NCBI GenBank assembly: GCA_047601665.1
Contig: JASGIT010000001.1
Span: 620,001-684,000, forward strand
DNA: 64,000 nucleotides
Source of the DNA: JASGIT01 sp047601665
GTDB taxonomy: Bacteria > Pseudomonadota > Gammaproteobacteria > Burkholderiales > Burkholderiaceae_C
Reading direction: 5' to 3'
The position numbers and the translations under genes were made by a program. The notes under the pieces were generated by a model. That model saw only the letters and a program-made list of their open reading frames with translations. It ran no database searches and was not told the origin of the DNA. Shown piece by piece: positions 23,951 to 32,799 of the stretch; position 1 is the first letter of the stretch; each line of letters opens with the position of its first letter.

Positions 23951-25875
23951 CACGTCTGCGGTGCCGCCGGCTCCGCCATCAACTGCTGCGTGGATTCGGC
24001 CAGGCGGTGCTCCAGTTGCTGCAACGCCAGTTCGGCGGACTCGATTTCCTCGATGCGGTCGGCCAGCCCGGTGGCCGCGTGCTGTATGCGGTCCACCGCC
24101 TCGATACGCCGCCCGAAGCTGCGCTTGCGCTCGCGCAGTTGCGCGTCGATCTGCGCGGTGGCGGACTTGCTCCACAGTTCCAGGTCGTTCGCCGCCGTTT
24201 CGAACACGGTGCGCAGCCGCATACCGAGCGCGCGCACCAGGCGCTGCGCGAACTCGGGCTGGGCGAGCTTGAGCGCGTTGCCCAGGCCCAGGTACTGCAT
24301 GTGGCCCTGCTCGATCCGCGTCACCTCCTGCGCGAAACCCTCCAGCCTGGGGGCCGCCGTCACGTGCAGCGAGAAGCCGTGCTCCGCATTGAGTTGGCGG
24401 AAGGTGCCGTCGAGCATGGACTGGATTTCGGCGGCCGATGCCTGCGCCTGCCCCGCGATGGCGCGCAGCCGATCGAAGGTCTGCGCATACACCGGGCGCA
24501 CGCCGAGCTTGAGACCGCGCGCCAGCAGGGCGGCTTCCAGCTGGGCGAGTTCGGCCTTGAGCGAGCGCGCGCCCAGCCGCTGGAACAGTTCGCGCAGCAG
24601 CTTCAAATGCACCGCGCGCACGGCCTGGATCTTGCCAGCGCTGGCCTCGAACTCGCGCTGCTCCTGCTCGATGCGCGCGCGCATGGATGCGATGACCGAG
24701 GCGTTCTTGCCGCGCAGGCTGCGCAGCTCCAGCATCTGCTCGTCCAGGTCGCGGCGGCGCAGGTTGAGGACGCGCTGGGTCTCGGCGCGCAGCCCGGCCA
24801 CGCCGGACGCCACGGCGGCGCGCAGCACCTCCTGCCGCCGGCCCAGAATGCCGTCGGCCAGCGCGGACTCCAGCGCGGCCAGGTTGCTGGCGGCCAGCAG
24901 GTCCGCGTCGTTCCCGATCTTCGCCACCAGCCCCTTCTGCGCCGAAAGCGGCACCACGCGGGCGCGCGGCAGGCCCAGCATGTCGGCGGACGTGGCGCAC
25001 TGGCGCTCGATCTGCGCCGCCAGTTCCCCCGGCGAATTCAGCGTGTTCCACAGCGTGTCGATCTTGTTCAGCACCACCCAGCGCGCGCCGGCATCGCCCA
25101 CGAGGTGCTCGCGCCAGATCGCCAGGTCCGACCGGGTCACCCCCGTGTCGGCCCCCAGGATGAACAGCACCGCCTGCGCCTGCGGAATCAGGTTCACCGT
25201 CAGTTCCGGCTCGGCGCCCACGGCGTTGAGGCCGGGCGTGTCGAGGATCACCAGCCCCTGCCGCAGCAGCGGGTGGGCGATGTTGATGAGCGCGTGCCGC
25301 CATGCCGGCACCTCGACCAGGCCGTCCGCGCCGGGCAGCGGGTTCTCGCCCGGCAGGTCGTCGTGCCAGAAGCCGAGCGCGCGCGCTTCGTCCTGGCCCA
25401 CGCGGCGCACTTCGGACACCTTGGCGATCGCCTGGGCCAGTTGCCCGGCGTCATGCACGTCCAGTGGCAGGGTCACCCAGCTTTCGGGCCGCAGCCGCCA
25501 TTCGGCCAGCCCCTGCGGCTGCAGGCGCGTGTCGATCGGCAGCAGGCGCAGGCTGGGCGCCACCTCGGCGTCGTAGCCCAGCTCCGTGGGGCACATGGTG
25601 GTGCGCCCCGCGCTCGCGGGCATGATGCGGCGGCCATAGCCCGCGAAGAAGATGGCGTTGATCAGTTCCGACTTGCCGCGCGAGAACTCGGCCACGAAGG
25701 CCACCATCACCTTGTCGCTGCGCACCTGGGCCTCGAGCCGCGCCAGGCGCTCCTCGACCGCCGCGTCCATCAGCTCATGCGACGCCAGCCAGCCCGACAA
25801 CTGCCGCAACCGCTGGGCAAACCCGCGCCGCCATGCGCCGTGCTGGTCGAACTGTTCGTTGAAGGAAAGGGTCAT
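23950..25875 (-). CDS. dynamin-family GTPase
   Basis: Bacterial dynamin-like protein, 641 aa. GTPase motifs are G1 AEFSRGKSELINA (62-74), a GRTTMCPT switch region (G2, about 90-97), G3 DTPGLN and G4 NKID. A long alpha-helical region with coiled-coil character fills the C-terminal half, as in membrane-remodelling or membrane-guarding dynamins, but no hydrophobic paddle is obvious. It is translationally coupled to mutY and follows mutM on the same strand, an odd place for a membrane GTPase. Function unknown; membrane protection under stress is a plausible role known for some relatives. Confidence 0.87.
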   Translation of the reverse strand: MTLSFNEQFDQHGAWRRGFAQRLRQLSGWLASHELMDAAVEERLARLEAQVRSDKVMVAFVAEFSRGKSELINAIFFAGYGRRIMPASAGRTTMCPTELGYDAEVAPSLRLLPIDTRLQPQGLAEWRLRPESWVTLPLDVHDAGQLAQAIAKVSEVRRVGQDEARALGFWHDDLPGENPLPGADGLVEVPAWRHALINIAHPLLRQGLVILDTPGLNAVGAEPELTVNLIPQAQAVLFILGADTGVTRSDLAIWREHLVGDAGARWVVLNKIDTLWNTLNSPGELAAQIERQCATSADMLGLPRARVVPLSAQKGLVAKIGNDADLLAASNLAALESALADGILGRRQEVLRAAVASGVAGLRAETQRVLNLRRRDLDEQMLELRSLRGKNASVIASMRARIEQEQREFEASAGKIQAVRAVHLKLLRELFQRLGARSLKAELAQLEAALLARGLKLGVRPVYAQTFDRLRAIAGQAQASAAEIQSMLDGTFRQLNAEHGFSLHVTAAPRLEGFAQEVTRIEQGHMQYLGLGNALKLAQPEFAQRLVRALGMRLRTVFETAANDLELWSKSATAQIDAQLRERKRSFGRRIEAVDRIQHAATGLADRIEEIESAELALQQLEHRLAESTQQLMAEPAAPQT

Positions 25876-25878
25876 ACT

Positions 25879-25943
25879 TCAAAAATGATAGCTGCTAGCG
25901 CACGTTCCATAAAGGCTGGAGGCCGATTTTTCTTATATTTCAG
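25879..25943 (+). repeat. Dispersed ~55-bp repeat, copy 6
   Basis: TGATAGCTGCTAGCGCACGT, then CCATAAAGGCTGGAGGCCGA and TTTTTCTTATATTTCAGG. It fills the whole gap between mutM and the dynamin-like gene; the mutM stop codon lies at its right edge. Confidence 0.7.
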
Positions 25944-26755
25944 GTTCTCTGGCATTGGGGGCAGAAGAAGGTGCTGCGCTGGCCCTGCCGGATGCTCTTG
26001 ACGGCGGTGCCGCAGGCCAGGCACGGCAGCCCCTCACGCCCATACACGCGGGTCTCGTTCTGAAAGTGCCCCGCTACGCCATCGGCGTTGGAAAAGTCGC
26101 GCAACGTGGTGCCGCCGCGCTCCACGGCCAGCGCCAGCACTTCGCGGATGGCCTGGTGCAGCCTGCGCGCCCGCGCCGGCCCCACCCGGTTGGCGGCCGC
26201 CGTGGGCCGGATGCCCGCGAGGAACAGCACCTCGGACGCATAGATGTTGCCCACCCCCACCACCAGCCGGCCCGCGAGCAGCACCTGCTTGATGGGCGCG
26301 CGGCTGGCGCGCAGCCCGGCGTGGAAGGCGTCGAGCAGGAACGCATCCGACAGCGGCTCTACCCCCAGCCCGCCCAGCAGCTTGCGCGCCACGGGGGCCT
26401 CTTCGGACGCCGCGTACACCACCGCGCCAAACCGGCGCGGGTCGTGCAGGCGCAGCGTGCCCAGGCTGGTCGCCAAGTCGAAGTGGTCGTGCGGCCCCGG
26501 CGCGGGTAAATCTTGTGCAAAGCGCAGGCTGCCCGACATGCCCAGGTGCACCAGCAGCAGCCCGCCGCTCAGGTCGATCAGCAAATACTTGCCCCGGCGG
26601 CGCACACCCAGCACGCGCTGCCCCGCCAGGTGCTGCGGCGCGCAGCCCAGCGGCCAGCGCAGCGGCTTGCCCGGCGTGGCCGACCGCACCACGCCCCCCG
26701 CGATGCCATCGGCAAAGCTGCGGCGCGTGGCCTCTACTTCGGGTAATTCAGGCAT
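25940..26755 (-). CDS. mutM: formamidopyrimidine-DNA glycosylase
   Basis: Excises 8-oxoguanine and formamidopyrimidines, 271 aa. The catalytic N-terminus MPELPEVE is intact (Pro2 nucleophile, Glu3). The KYLL, HLGMSG and GVGNIYASEVLF motifs and the C-terminal zinc finger (CLACG and FFCPQCQR) are present. It is the first gene of a mutM-dynamin-mutY run, which places both GO-system glycosylases in one transcription unit. It is divergent from a TPR lipoprotein-sorting operon across 47 bp. Confidence 0.97.
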   Translation of the reverse strand: MPELPEVEATRRSFADGIAGGVVRSATPGKPLRWPLGCAPQHLAGQRVLGVRRRGKYLLIDLSGGLLLVHLGMSGSLRFAQDLPAPGPHDHFDLATSLGTLRLHDPRRFGAVVYAASEEAPVARKLLGGLGVEPLSDAFLLDAFHAGLRASRAPIKQVLLAGRLVVGVGNIYASEVLFLAGIRPTAAANRVGPARARRLHQAIREVLALAVERGGTTLRDFSNADGVAGHFQNETRVYGREGLPCLACGTAVKSIRQGQRSTFFCPQCQRT

Positions 26756-26802
26756 CGGGGGCGTCCATCAGGCAAACAGGGCATCTCGATTATTATGGTT
26801 CG

Positions 26803-28584
26803 ATGGTGCATTTCTTCCGCTTCCGGCCACTGGCCTGGGCCGCCGCGGCCCTGATCGCCAGCCCTTTCACGGCCTGGTCCCAACAGCCCACTCTCCGCCC
26901 CCACACGCCAGCGGCAGCCAAGCCCAGGCCCGCCATTTCCAGCCCCCAGGCCAGCGAAATGCTGAACGCCGAACTGTTCTACGAAGCGCTGGTGGGCGAA
27001 ATGACCACCAGCGCTGGCGACCCCGCCACCGGCTACGCGCTGATGCTCGAAGCCGCGCGCCGCAGCAACGACCCCGACCTGTACCGCCGCGCCACCGAAA
27101 TCGCGCTGCAGGCACGCTCGGGCGACTCGGCCCTGGACGCGGTGCAGGCCTGGAAGGCCGCGCAGCCCCAGTCGCGCGACGCCAGCCGCTACCAGTTGCA
27201 AATCCTGGTCGCGCTCAACCGCACCGGCGAAACCGCCGAGCCGCTGCGCCAGGTGCTGGCCAGCACGCCCGACCCGCTCAAGGCGGCGGTGCTGCAATCC
27301 ATCCCCGCGCTGTATGCACGGGTCAGCGACAAGGCGCTGGCCGCATCGGTGGTCGAAAAAGCGCTGGCCGGCACGCTCAACGACCCGGCCCTGGGCTCCT
27401 CCGCCTGGGCCAGCGTGGGCCGCCTGCGGCTGGCGGCGGGCGACAAGCAGGGCGCGCTGGCCGCCGCCCGGCGCGCGCAAGCCTTCCCCCCCGTGAGCGA
27501 CAACGCCGCGCTGCTGGCCATGGGCCTGTCGGAAGCCGGCGTGCAGGACGCCGAACCCCTCATCACCCAGTACTTCGACAACCCCGAGGCCTCGCCCGAG
27601 CTGCGCATGGCCTACGCGCGCTCGCTGATCAGCCAGCAGCACTACCCCGAGGCCACCCGGCAGCTCGACCTGCTCACGCGCGCAAAACCCGACCTGCCCG
27701 ACCCCTGGCTGGTGCTGGCCATGCTGCAGCTGCAAAACAACCAGGTGGACGAGGCGTCGGCCTCCGCCGACCAGTTCAGCGCCGCCGTCAACCAGCTGCC
27801 CGAAGGCGACGCCCGCCAGGACGGCCTGAACCGCGGCTACCTGCTGCGCGCGCAGATCGCCGAAAAGCGCAAGCAGTACGACGAAGCCGAAAACTGGCTC
27901 GCCCGCGTGGACGGCCCCGCCCTGTTCGACGCCCAGGTGCGCCGCGCCTCGCTGGCCGCGCACCAGGGCAAACTGGCCTACGCCCGCGCCCTCATCCACA
28001 GCCTGCCCGCCAAGACGCCCGAGGAAGAGCGCCAGAAAACCGCCGCCGAAGTGCAGCTGCTGCGCGAGAACCGCCAATACCAGGACGCCTACGACCTGCA
28101 AGCCCAGCTGGCCGCCCAGTCGCCCGACGACGACGACCTGCTCTACGACCAGGCCATGCTGGCCGAAAAGGCGGGCAAGCCCGAACTCATGGAGCAGCTG
28201 CTGCGCAAGCTCATCGCGCGCCAGCCCGGCTACGCCCAGGCGCTCAACGCGCTCGGCTATTCGCTGGCCGACCGCGGCGTGCGCCTGCCCGAAGCCAAGC
28301 GCCTGATCGAGAAGGCTCTGGACCAATTGCCCGGCGACCCCTTCATCACCGACAGCCTGGGCTGGGTGGAATTCCGCATGGGCCGCCGCGAAAAGGCGCT
28401 GGAACTGCTGCAACAAGCCTTCGAGAAAAAGCAGGACCCCGAAATCGCCGCCCACCTGGGCGAAGTGTTCTGGAGCCTGAACCAGCGCGACGCCGCGCTC
28501 GCCGCCTGGCGCAAGGGCCTGCAAATGAGCCCTGACAACGAGGTGCTGCAAGAGACCATCAAGCGCCTGGGGGCGCAGCCTTGA
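26803..28584 (+). CDS. exported tetratricopeptide repeat protein
   Basis: TPR protein, 593 aa, with a signal peptide (FRPLAWAAAALIASPFTAWS, cleavage after about residue 23). Successive helical TPR-like repeats span the body; the clearest are near the C-terminus (YAQALNALGYSLADRGVRLP and ITDSLGWVEFRMGRREKALE). In-frame sequence upstream of 26803 belongs to the mutM region and is not part of it. Its stop overlaps the lolB TTG start, so it is probably co-expressed with lolB and may act in the periplasm or at the outer membrane. Precise role unknown. Confidence 0.85.
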   Translation: MVHFFRFRPLAWAAAALIASPFTAWSQQPTLRPHTPAAAKPRPAISSPQASEMLNAELFYEALVGEMTTSAGDPATGYALMLEAARRSNDPDLYRRATEIALQARSGDSALDAVQAWKAAQPQSRDASRYQLQILVALNRTGETAEPLRQVLASTPDPLKAAVLQSIPALYARVSDKALAASVVEKALAGTLNDPALGSSAWASVGRLRLAAGDKQGALAAARRAQAFPPVSDNAALLAMGLSEAGVQDAEPLITQYFDNPEASPELRMAYARSLISQQHYPEATRQLDLLTRAKPDLPDPWLVLAMLQLQNNQVDEASASADQFSAAVNQLPEGDARQDGLNRGYLLRAQIAEKRKQYDEAENWLARVDGPALFDAQVRRASLAAHQGKLAYARALIHSLPAKTPEEERQKTAAEVQLLRENRQYQDAYDLQAQLAAQSPDDDDLLYDQAMLAEKAGKPELMEQLLRKLIARQPGYAQALNALGYSLADRGVRLPEAKRLIEKALDQLPGDPFITDSLGWVEFRMGRREKALELLQQAFEKKQDPEIAAHLGEVFWSLNQRDAALAAWRKGLQMSPDNEVLQETIKRLGAQP

Positions 28585-29084
28585 CCTGGGGACTCCTGCG
28601 GACACGTTTCTGGGCCGCGCTGCTGCTGGCGCTGCTGCTGGCGCTGGTGCTGGCGGGCTGCGCGCAACCGCCCCGCGCGCCTTCCGCGCCCGGGGCCTGG
28701 AGCGGCCGCCTGGCCCTGCAGGTGGAAGGCGAATCCTCGCAATCGTTCAGCGCCGCCTTCGACCTGCGCGGCACGCCCGACGCGGGCGAACTGCAGCTCT
28801 ACACCCCGCTGGGCTCCACCCTGGCCCGGCTGCAATGGGCCGCGGGCACGGCGCGGCTGGAGCAAGGCAGCGAGGTGCTTGAATCCAGCTCGCTCGACGC
28901 CCTGGTGCAAGACCTGACCGGCAGCCGCCTGCCCATTGCCGCCCTGTTCGACTGGCTGCAAGGCCGCCCCGCCGCCGCCGCGGGCTGGAAGGCCGACCTG
29001 AGCCGCGCCCAGGACGGCCGCATCGCCGCCGAACGGCTGGACCCCCTGCCCACGGCCACGCTGCGCGTCGTCCTTTCCCGCTGA
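28581..29084 (+). CDS. lolB: outer membrane lipoprotein receptor LolB
   Basis: Accepts lipoproteins from LolA and inserts them in the outer membrane, 167 aa. The start is TTG at 28581, overlapping the TPR gene's stop; no ATG fits. Signal sequence ends in lipobox LVLAGC. The mature part begins with WSGRLALQVE and shows the LolB pattern of beta strands (GELQLYTPLGSTLARLQW). Followed by ispE with a TGATG overlap, the usual lolB-ispE pairing in this group. Confidence 0.88.
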   Translation: MTWGLLRTRFWAALLLALLLALVLAGCAQPPRAPSAPGAWSGRLALQVEGESSQSFSAAFDLRGTPDAGELQLYTPLGSTLARLQWAAGTARLEQGSEVLESSSLDALVQDLTGSRLPIAALFDWLQGRPAAAAGWKADLSRAQDGRIAAERLDPLPTATLRVVLSR

Positions 29085-29938
29085 TGCACACGCTGTACGA
29101 CCTGCCCGCCCCGGCCAAGCTCAACCTGTTCCTGCACATCACGGGCCGCCGCGCCGACGGCTACCACCTGCTGCAGTCGGCCTTCATGCTCGTGGACTGG
29201 TGCGACACGCTGCACGTGGAGCGCCGCGCCGGCGGTTCGGTCACCCGCGAAGACCTGGGCGACGGCAACGCCCTCCCCCTGCCCGCCGACGACCTGTGCA
29301 CCCGCGCTGCCCGCGCCCTGCAAGCGGCCACGGGCTGCAGCGACGGCGCGCACATCGGCCTGGCGAAGCGCATCCCCGCCCAGGCCGGCATGGGCGGCGG
29401 CTCGTCCGACGCGGCCACCACCCTGCTCGCGCTCAACCGGCTGTGGAACCTGCGCCTCACGCGCGCGCAACTCCAGGCCATCGCCCTCCCGCTGGGCGCG
29501 GACGTGCCGTTCTTCCTGTGCGGCGGCAACGCCTGGGTCGAGGGCGTGGGCGAGGCCATCACACCGCTGCCCGATCTGCCGCCCGCGCGCTTCGCCATCG
29601 TCAAACCCGCCGCGGGGCTGGACACGAAAACGATTTTTTCGCGCCCGGATCTGAAACGCGATTCGGATACTGCTACAATCGCAGGCTTTGCTGCAATGCA
29701 CTACGGCTTTGGCCGGAACGACTTGCAGCCCGTCGCCGAGGCGCTCTGCCCCGAGGTCGGCCAAGCCCTTGAGTGGCTGGCGTCCCAGGGCTTGCAAGGC
29801 CGCATGACGGGCTCGGGCAGTGCGGTGTTTGCAAGAATGGAACACGAAGTTGATTTAACCGGCGCAAACAGCGCATGGCAGATCAAAACGTGCCATAATC
29901 TAGGGCTTCATCCTTTGGCGGGATGGGCAGTAGATTGA
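29084..29938 (+). CDS. ispE: 4-diphosphocytidyl-2-C-methyl-D-erythritol kinase
   Basis: MEP-pathway GHMP kinase, 284 aa. Motifs: N-terminal PAPAKLNLFLHI, ATP loop PAQAGMGGGSSDAATTL, GADVPFFLCGG, and C-terminal MTGSGSAVFA. It is coupled to lolB. Candidate promoters for the downstream tRNA-Gln and prs lie inside its 3' third, for example an extended -10 element at 29671-29679. Confidence 0.96.
   Translation: MHTLYDLPAPAKLNLFLHITGRRADGYHLLQSAFMLVDWCDTLHVERRAGGSVTREDLGDGNALPLPADDLCTRAARALQAATGCSDGAHIGLAKRIPAQAGMGGGSSDAATTLLALNRLWNLRLTRAQLQAIALPLGADVPFFLCGGNAWVEGVGEAITPLPDLPPARFAIVKPAAGLDTKTIFSRPDLKRDSDTATIAGFAAMHYGFGRNDLQPVAEALCPEVGQALEWLASQGLQGRMTGSGSAVFARMEHEVDLTGANSAWQIKTCHNLGLHPLAGWAVD
29651..29679 (+). 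promoter_or_regulatory. Candidate extended -10 promoter inside ispE
   Basis: TGCTACAAT is an extended -10 element (TACAAT at 29674-29679) with CTGAAA 17 bp upstream as a weak -35 box. It faces the tRNA-Gln and prs genes about 300 bp downstream. A second TGCCATAAT at 29891-29899 is closer to the tRNA. Confidence 0.35.
29891..29899 (+). promoter_or_regulatory. Candidate extended -10 element for tRNA-Gln
   Basis: TGCCATAAT lies about 80 bp before the tRNA, inside the end of ispE. No good -35 box is seen, which an extended -10 can tolerate. Confidence 0.35.
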
Positions 29939-29980
29939 AAGTTTCCGGTGGGTTGCCATATCGTGGCGGTCCACCCGTGT

Positions 29981-30057
29981 AGGGGAGTCGCCAAGTTGGT
30001 TAAGGCACCGGATTTTGATTCCGGCATTCGAGGGTTCGAGTCCTTCCTCCCCTGCCA
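29981..30057 (+). tRNA. tRNA-Gln (anticodon TTG)
   Basis: A 77-nt cloverleaf including an encoded CCA end. The acceptor stem AGGGGAG pairs with CTCCCCT, and the discriminator is G. The anticodon stem-loop is CCGGA-TTTTGAT-TCCGG with anticodon TTG, and the T arm GAGGGTTCGAGTCCTTC is standard. It sits between ispE and prs, as in other Burkholderiales. Confidence 0.95.
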
Positions 30058-30102
30058 AATACCTCGTTGCGTACACGCAAGCTCTAACGGCCAAGACGCC
30101 CC

Positions 30103-31062
30103 ATGCAAGCCAACCAACCCGATTTCCTGGTTTTCACCGGCAACGCCAATCCCGGTATGGCCGCAGACATTGCCAAGCACCTGGGCACCAGCCTGGGCGC
30201 GGCTGACGTAGGGCGCTTTTCCGACGGCGAAGTCACCGTCGAAATCAAGCAGAACGTGCGTGCGCGCGACGTGTTCGTGGTGCAGTCCACCTGCGCGCCC
30301 ACGAACGAAAACCTCATGGAACTGCTGATCATGGTGGACGCGCTCAAGCGCTCGTCCGCCGACCGCATCAGCGCCGTCATCCCCTACTTCGGCTACGCCC
30401 GCCAGGACCGCCGCCCGCGCTCGTCGCGCGTGCCCATTTCCGCCAAGGTGGTGGCGAACATGCTGCAGGCCGTGGGCGTGGCCCGCGTGCTGACCATGGA
30501 CTTGCACGCCGACCAGATCCAGGGCTTCTTCGACATTCCGGTGGACAACATCTACGCCTCGCCCGTGCTGCTGGGCGACCTGCGCCAGAAGAACTACGAA
30601 GACCTGATCGTCGTCAGCCCCGACGTGGGTGGCGTGGTGCGCGCCCGGGCGCTGGCCAAGCAACTGGGCTGCGACCTGGCCATCATCGACAAGCGCCGCC
30701 CCAAGGCCAACGTGTCCGAGGTGATGCACGTGATCGGCGAGATCGAGGGCCGCAACTGCGTGATCATGGACGACATGATCGACACCGCCGGCACCCTGGT
30801 CAAAGCCGCCGAAGTGCTCAAGGCGCGCGGCGCCAAGAAGGTCTACGCCTACTGCACGCACCCCGTCTTCTCCGGCCCCGCCATCGAGCGCATTGCCCAG
30901 GGCACGGCGCTGGACGAGGTCGTGGTCACCAACACGATTCCGCTGTCGGACGCCGCCCGCGCGTGCAGCCGAATCCGCCAACTGTCCGTCGCGCCGCTGA
31001 TCGGCGAGACGATTGCCCGCATCGCCAAGGGCGAGTCGGTGATGAGTCTGTTCTCGGAATAA
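30103..31062 (+). CDS. prs: ribose-phosphate pyrophosphokinase
   Basis: Makes PRPP from ribose-5-phosphate and ATP for nucleotide, histidine and NAD synthesis, 319 aa, a normal class I length. It has the FSDGE, YFGYARQDR and SPDVGG motifs and the PRPP-binding loop VIMDDMIDTAGTL. A Rho-independent terminator follows directly, so rplY has its own promoter or is reached by read-through. Confidence 0.97.
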   Translation: MQANQPDFLVFTGNANPGMAADIAKHLGTSLGAADVGRFSDGEVTVEIKQNVRARDVFVVQSTCAPTNENLMELLIMVDALKRSSADRISAVIPYFGYARQDRRPRSSRVPISAKVVANMLQAVGVARVLTMDLHADQIQGFFDIPVDNIYASPVLLGDLRQKNYEDLIVVSPDVGGVVRARALAKQLGCDLAIIDKRRPKANVSEVMHVIGEIEGRNCVIMDDMIDTAGTLVKAAEVLKARGAKKVYAYCTHPVFSGPAIERIAQGTALDEVVVTNTIPLSDAARACSRIRQLSVAPLIGETIARIAKGESVMSLFSE

Positions 31063-31081
31063 TCCGCCGGGAACGTTGTCC

Positions 31082-31107
31082 GGGCCGGGTATTTCCGGCC
31101 CTTTTTT
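31082..31107 (+). terminator. Rho-independent terminator after prs
   Basis: GGGCCGG-GTATTT-CCGGCCC followed by six T, 19 bp past the prs stop. Confidence 0.88.
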
Positions 31108-31156
31108 GTGAAACCAGGGCGAGGCTGGTCGCGGCCCGCCCCATCAGGAGTCAGTC

Positions 31157-31795
31157 ATGCAATTCGTCGCTTTTGAGCGCGCCAAGCAGGGTACGGGTGC
31201 GAGCCGCCGTCTGCGCAACAACGGCAAAACCCCCGGCATCGTCTACGGCGGCGCCGCCGAACCCCAGCAGATCGAGCTGGACCACAACGCCCTGTGGCAC
31301 GCCCTGAAGAAGGAAGCCTTCCACTCCAGCGTGCTGGACATGGAAGTGAACGGCCAGACCAGCAAGGTGCTGCTGCGCGACGTGCAGTACCACCCCTTCA
31401 AGCAGCTCGTGCTGCACGTGGACTTCCAGCGCGTGGACGCCAAGACCCGCCTGCACATGAAGGTGCCGCTGCACTTCGTGGGCGCCGAAGAGTCGCCCGC
31501 CGTGAAGGTGGACAAGTGCATGATCAACCCGGTGCTGAACGAACTGGACGTGACCTGTATGCCCGCAGACCTGCCCGAGTTCATCACCGTGGACCTGTCC
31601 AAGGTGGTCAAGGGTTCTTCCGTGCACCTCAAGGACATCAAGCTGCCCCGCGGCGTGACCCCCGTGATCCGCGGCAGCCAGAACAAGAACAACCCCGCGC
31701 TGGTCACCGTGGTGGCCCCCGAGGCCGAGATCGTGGCCCCCGCCGAAGGCGCGGCGGCTGCGCCCGCGGCACCCGCCAAGAAGGGCAAGAAGTAA
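31157..31795 (+). CDS. rplY: 50S ribosomal protein L25/general stress protein Ctc
   Basis: 5S rRNA-binding ribosomal protein of the long, two-domain Ctc type, 212 aa. The N-terminal L25 domain (GASRRLRNNGKTPGIVYGG) and C-terminal beta domain (ELDVTCMPADLPEFITVDLS) are present. The tail is Ala/Pro-rich and ends in lysines. A prs-rplY-pth order is standard. GGAG precedes the ATG. Confidence 0.96.
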   Translation: MQFVAFERAKQGTGASRRLRNNGKTPGIVYGGAAEPQQIELDHNALWHALKKEAFHSSVLDMEVNGQTSKVLLRDVQYHPFKQLVLHVDFQRVDAKTRLHMKVPLHFVGAEESPAVKVDKCMINPVLNELDVTCMPADLPEFITVDLSKVVKGSSVHLKDIKLPRGVTPVIRGSQNKNNPALVTVVAPEAEIVAPAEGAAAAPAAPAKKGKK

Positions 31796-31819
31796 TTCTT
31801 CCGCCTGCATTCAGCCAAC

Positions 31820-31845
31820 GGCCCGCCCTGCGCGGGCCTTTGTTT
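31820..31845 (+). terminator. Rho-independent terminator after rplY
   Basis: GGCCCGC-CCTGC-GCGGGCC followed by TTTGTTTTT. It ends only two bases before the pth start, so pth translation initiates at the foot of the hairpin, or the hairpin affects pth expression. Confidence 0.8.
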
Positions 31846-31847
31846 TT

Positions 31848-32459
31848 ATGATCAAACTGTTTGTCGGCCTGGGCAACCCCGGCCCCGAGTACGAGGCCAC
31901 GCGGCACAACGCGGGCTTCTGGTGGATCGACGCGCTGGCACGCGACCTGGGCGTGACGCTGGTGCCCGAGCGCGGCTACTCCGGCCTCGTGGCCCGCACG
32001 ACGGTGAAGGGCCAGAACGTGTGGCTGCTGGAGCCGCAGACGTTCATGAACCTCTCGGGCAAGTCGGTGGCGGCGCTGGCGCGCTTCTTCAAGATCAGCC
32101 CCGATGAAATCCTGGTGGCGCACGACGAACTCGACTTCGAGCCCGGCCAGGTCAAGCTCAAGCGCGGCGGCAGCCACGGCGGGCACAACGGGCTGCGCGA
32201 CATCCACGCCCAGCTGGGCACGGCGGACTACTGGCGGCTGCGCATCGGCATCGGCCATCCGGGCGTGAAGGCCGAAGTCGTCAACTGGGTGCTCAAGAAA
32301 CCCGCGCCCGACCAGCGCGCGCTGATCGAGGACAGCATCATCAAATCCCTGCAGGCCAGGGACTTGCTGCTGGCCGGCGAGATGGACAAGGCCATGGCGC
32401 ACATCCATACCAAGGAGCCGCCCCGGCCCAAGCCGCCGAAACCGCTATCTATTCAATAG
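31848..32459 (+). CDS. pth: peptidyl-tRNA hydrolase
   Basis: Releases peptides from drop-off peptidyl-tRNA, 203 aa. Motifs: FVGLGNPGPEYEATRHNAGF with the catalytic His, PQTFMNLSG, DELDFEPG and GGSHGGHNGLRD. The last residues (LSIQ and stop) are encoded by the edge of the dispersed ~55-bp repeat at 32451, which supplies the stop codon. No clear ribosome-binding site lies in the terminator-occupied upstream region. Confidence 0.96.
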   Translation: MIKLFVGLGNPGPEYEATRHNAGFWWIDALARDLGVTLVPERGYSGLVARTTVKGQNVWLLEPQTFMNLSGKSVAALARFFKISPDEILVAHDELDFEPGQVKLKRGGSHGGHNGLRDIHAQLGTADYWRLRIGIGHPGVKAEVVNWVLKKPAPDQRALIEDSIIKSLQARDLLLAGEMDKAMAHIHTKEPPRPKPPKPLSIQ

Positions 32460-32510
32460 CTGCCAGCGCTTTTCCCCTCTGGCCTGGAGGCCAAAAAGGC
32501 TTGAAATTCA
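32451..32510 (+). repeat. Dispersed ~55-bp AGCGCT repeat, copy 7
   Basis: CAATAGCTGCCAGCGCTTTT, then GGCCTGGAGGCCAAAAAGGC and TTGAAATTCAGG. It overlaps the pth stop and lies between the convergent pth and ferredoxin genes. Confidence 0.75.
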
Positions 32511-32762
32511 GGCCGAAGCCGACTGCAGGCGCTGAAATTTCTGCCACAGCGTTTCACGGCTTTCCACATGCTGCGGATTGACGGGGATGCAGGCCACGGG
32601 GCAGATCTGCACGCACTGCGGCTCGTCGAAGTGGCCGACGCACTCGGTGCACTTGTCCGGGGCGATGTCGTAGTGCTCCTCGCCCATGTGGATGGCGTCG
32701 TTCGGGCACTCGGGCTCGCACACGTCGCAGTTGATGCACTCCTCGGTGATCATCAGCGCCAC
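32508..32762 (-). CDS. 2[4Fe-4S] ferredoxin, YfhL/FdxA type
   Basis: Small electron carrier, 84 aa, with two CxxCxxCxxxCP-type clusters: CINCDVCEPECP and a second CTECVGHFDEPQCVQICP in which an insertion separates cysteines, as in YfhL-like ferredoxins. A helical C-terminal tail follows. Convergent with pth. Redox partner is not indicated by the context. Confidence 0.92.
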   Translation of the reverse strand: MALMITEECINCDVCEPECPNDAIHMGEEHYDIAPDKCTECVGHFDEPQCVQICPVACIPVNPQHVESRETLWQKFQRLQSASA

Positions 32763-32799
32763 GAAACCACTCCACTTCTTGAAAACGGCAGGGCCGCCA

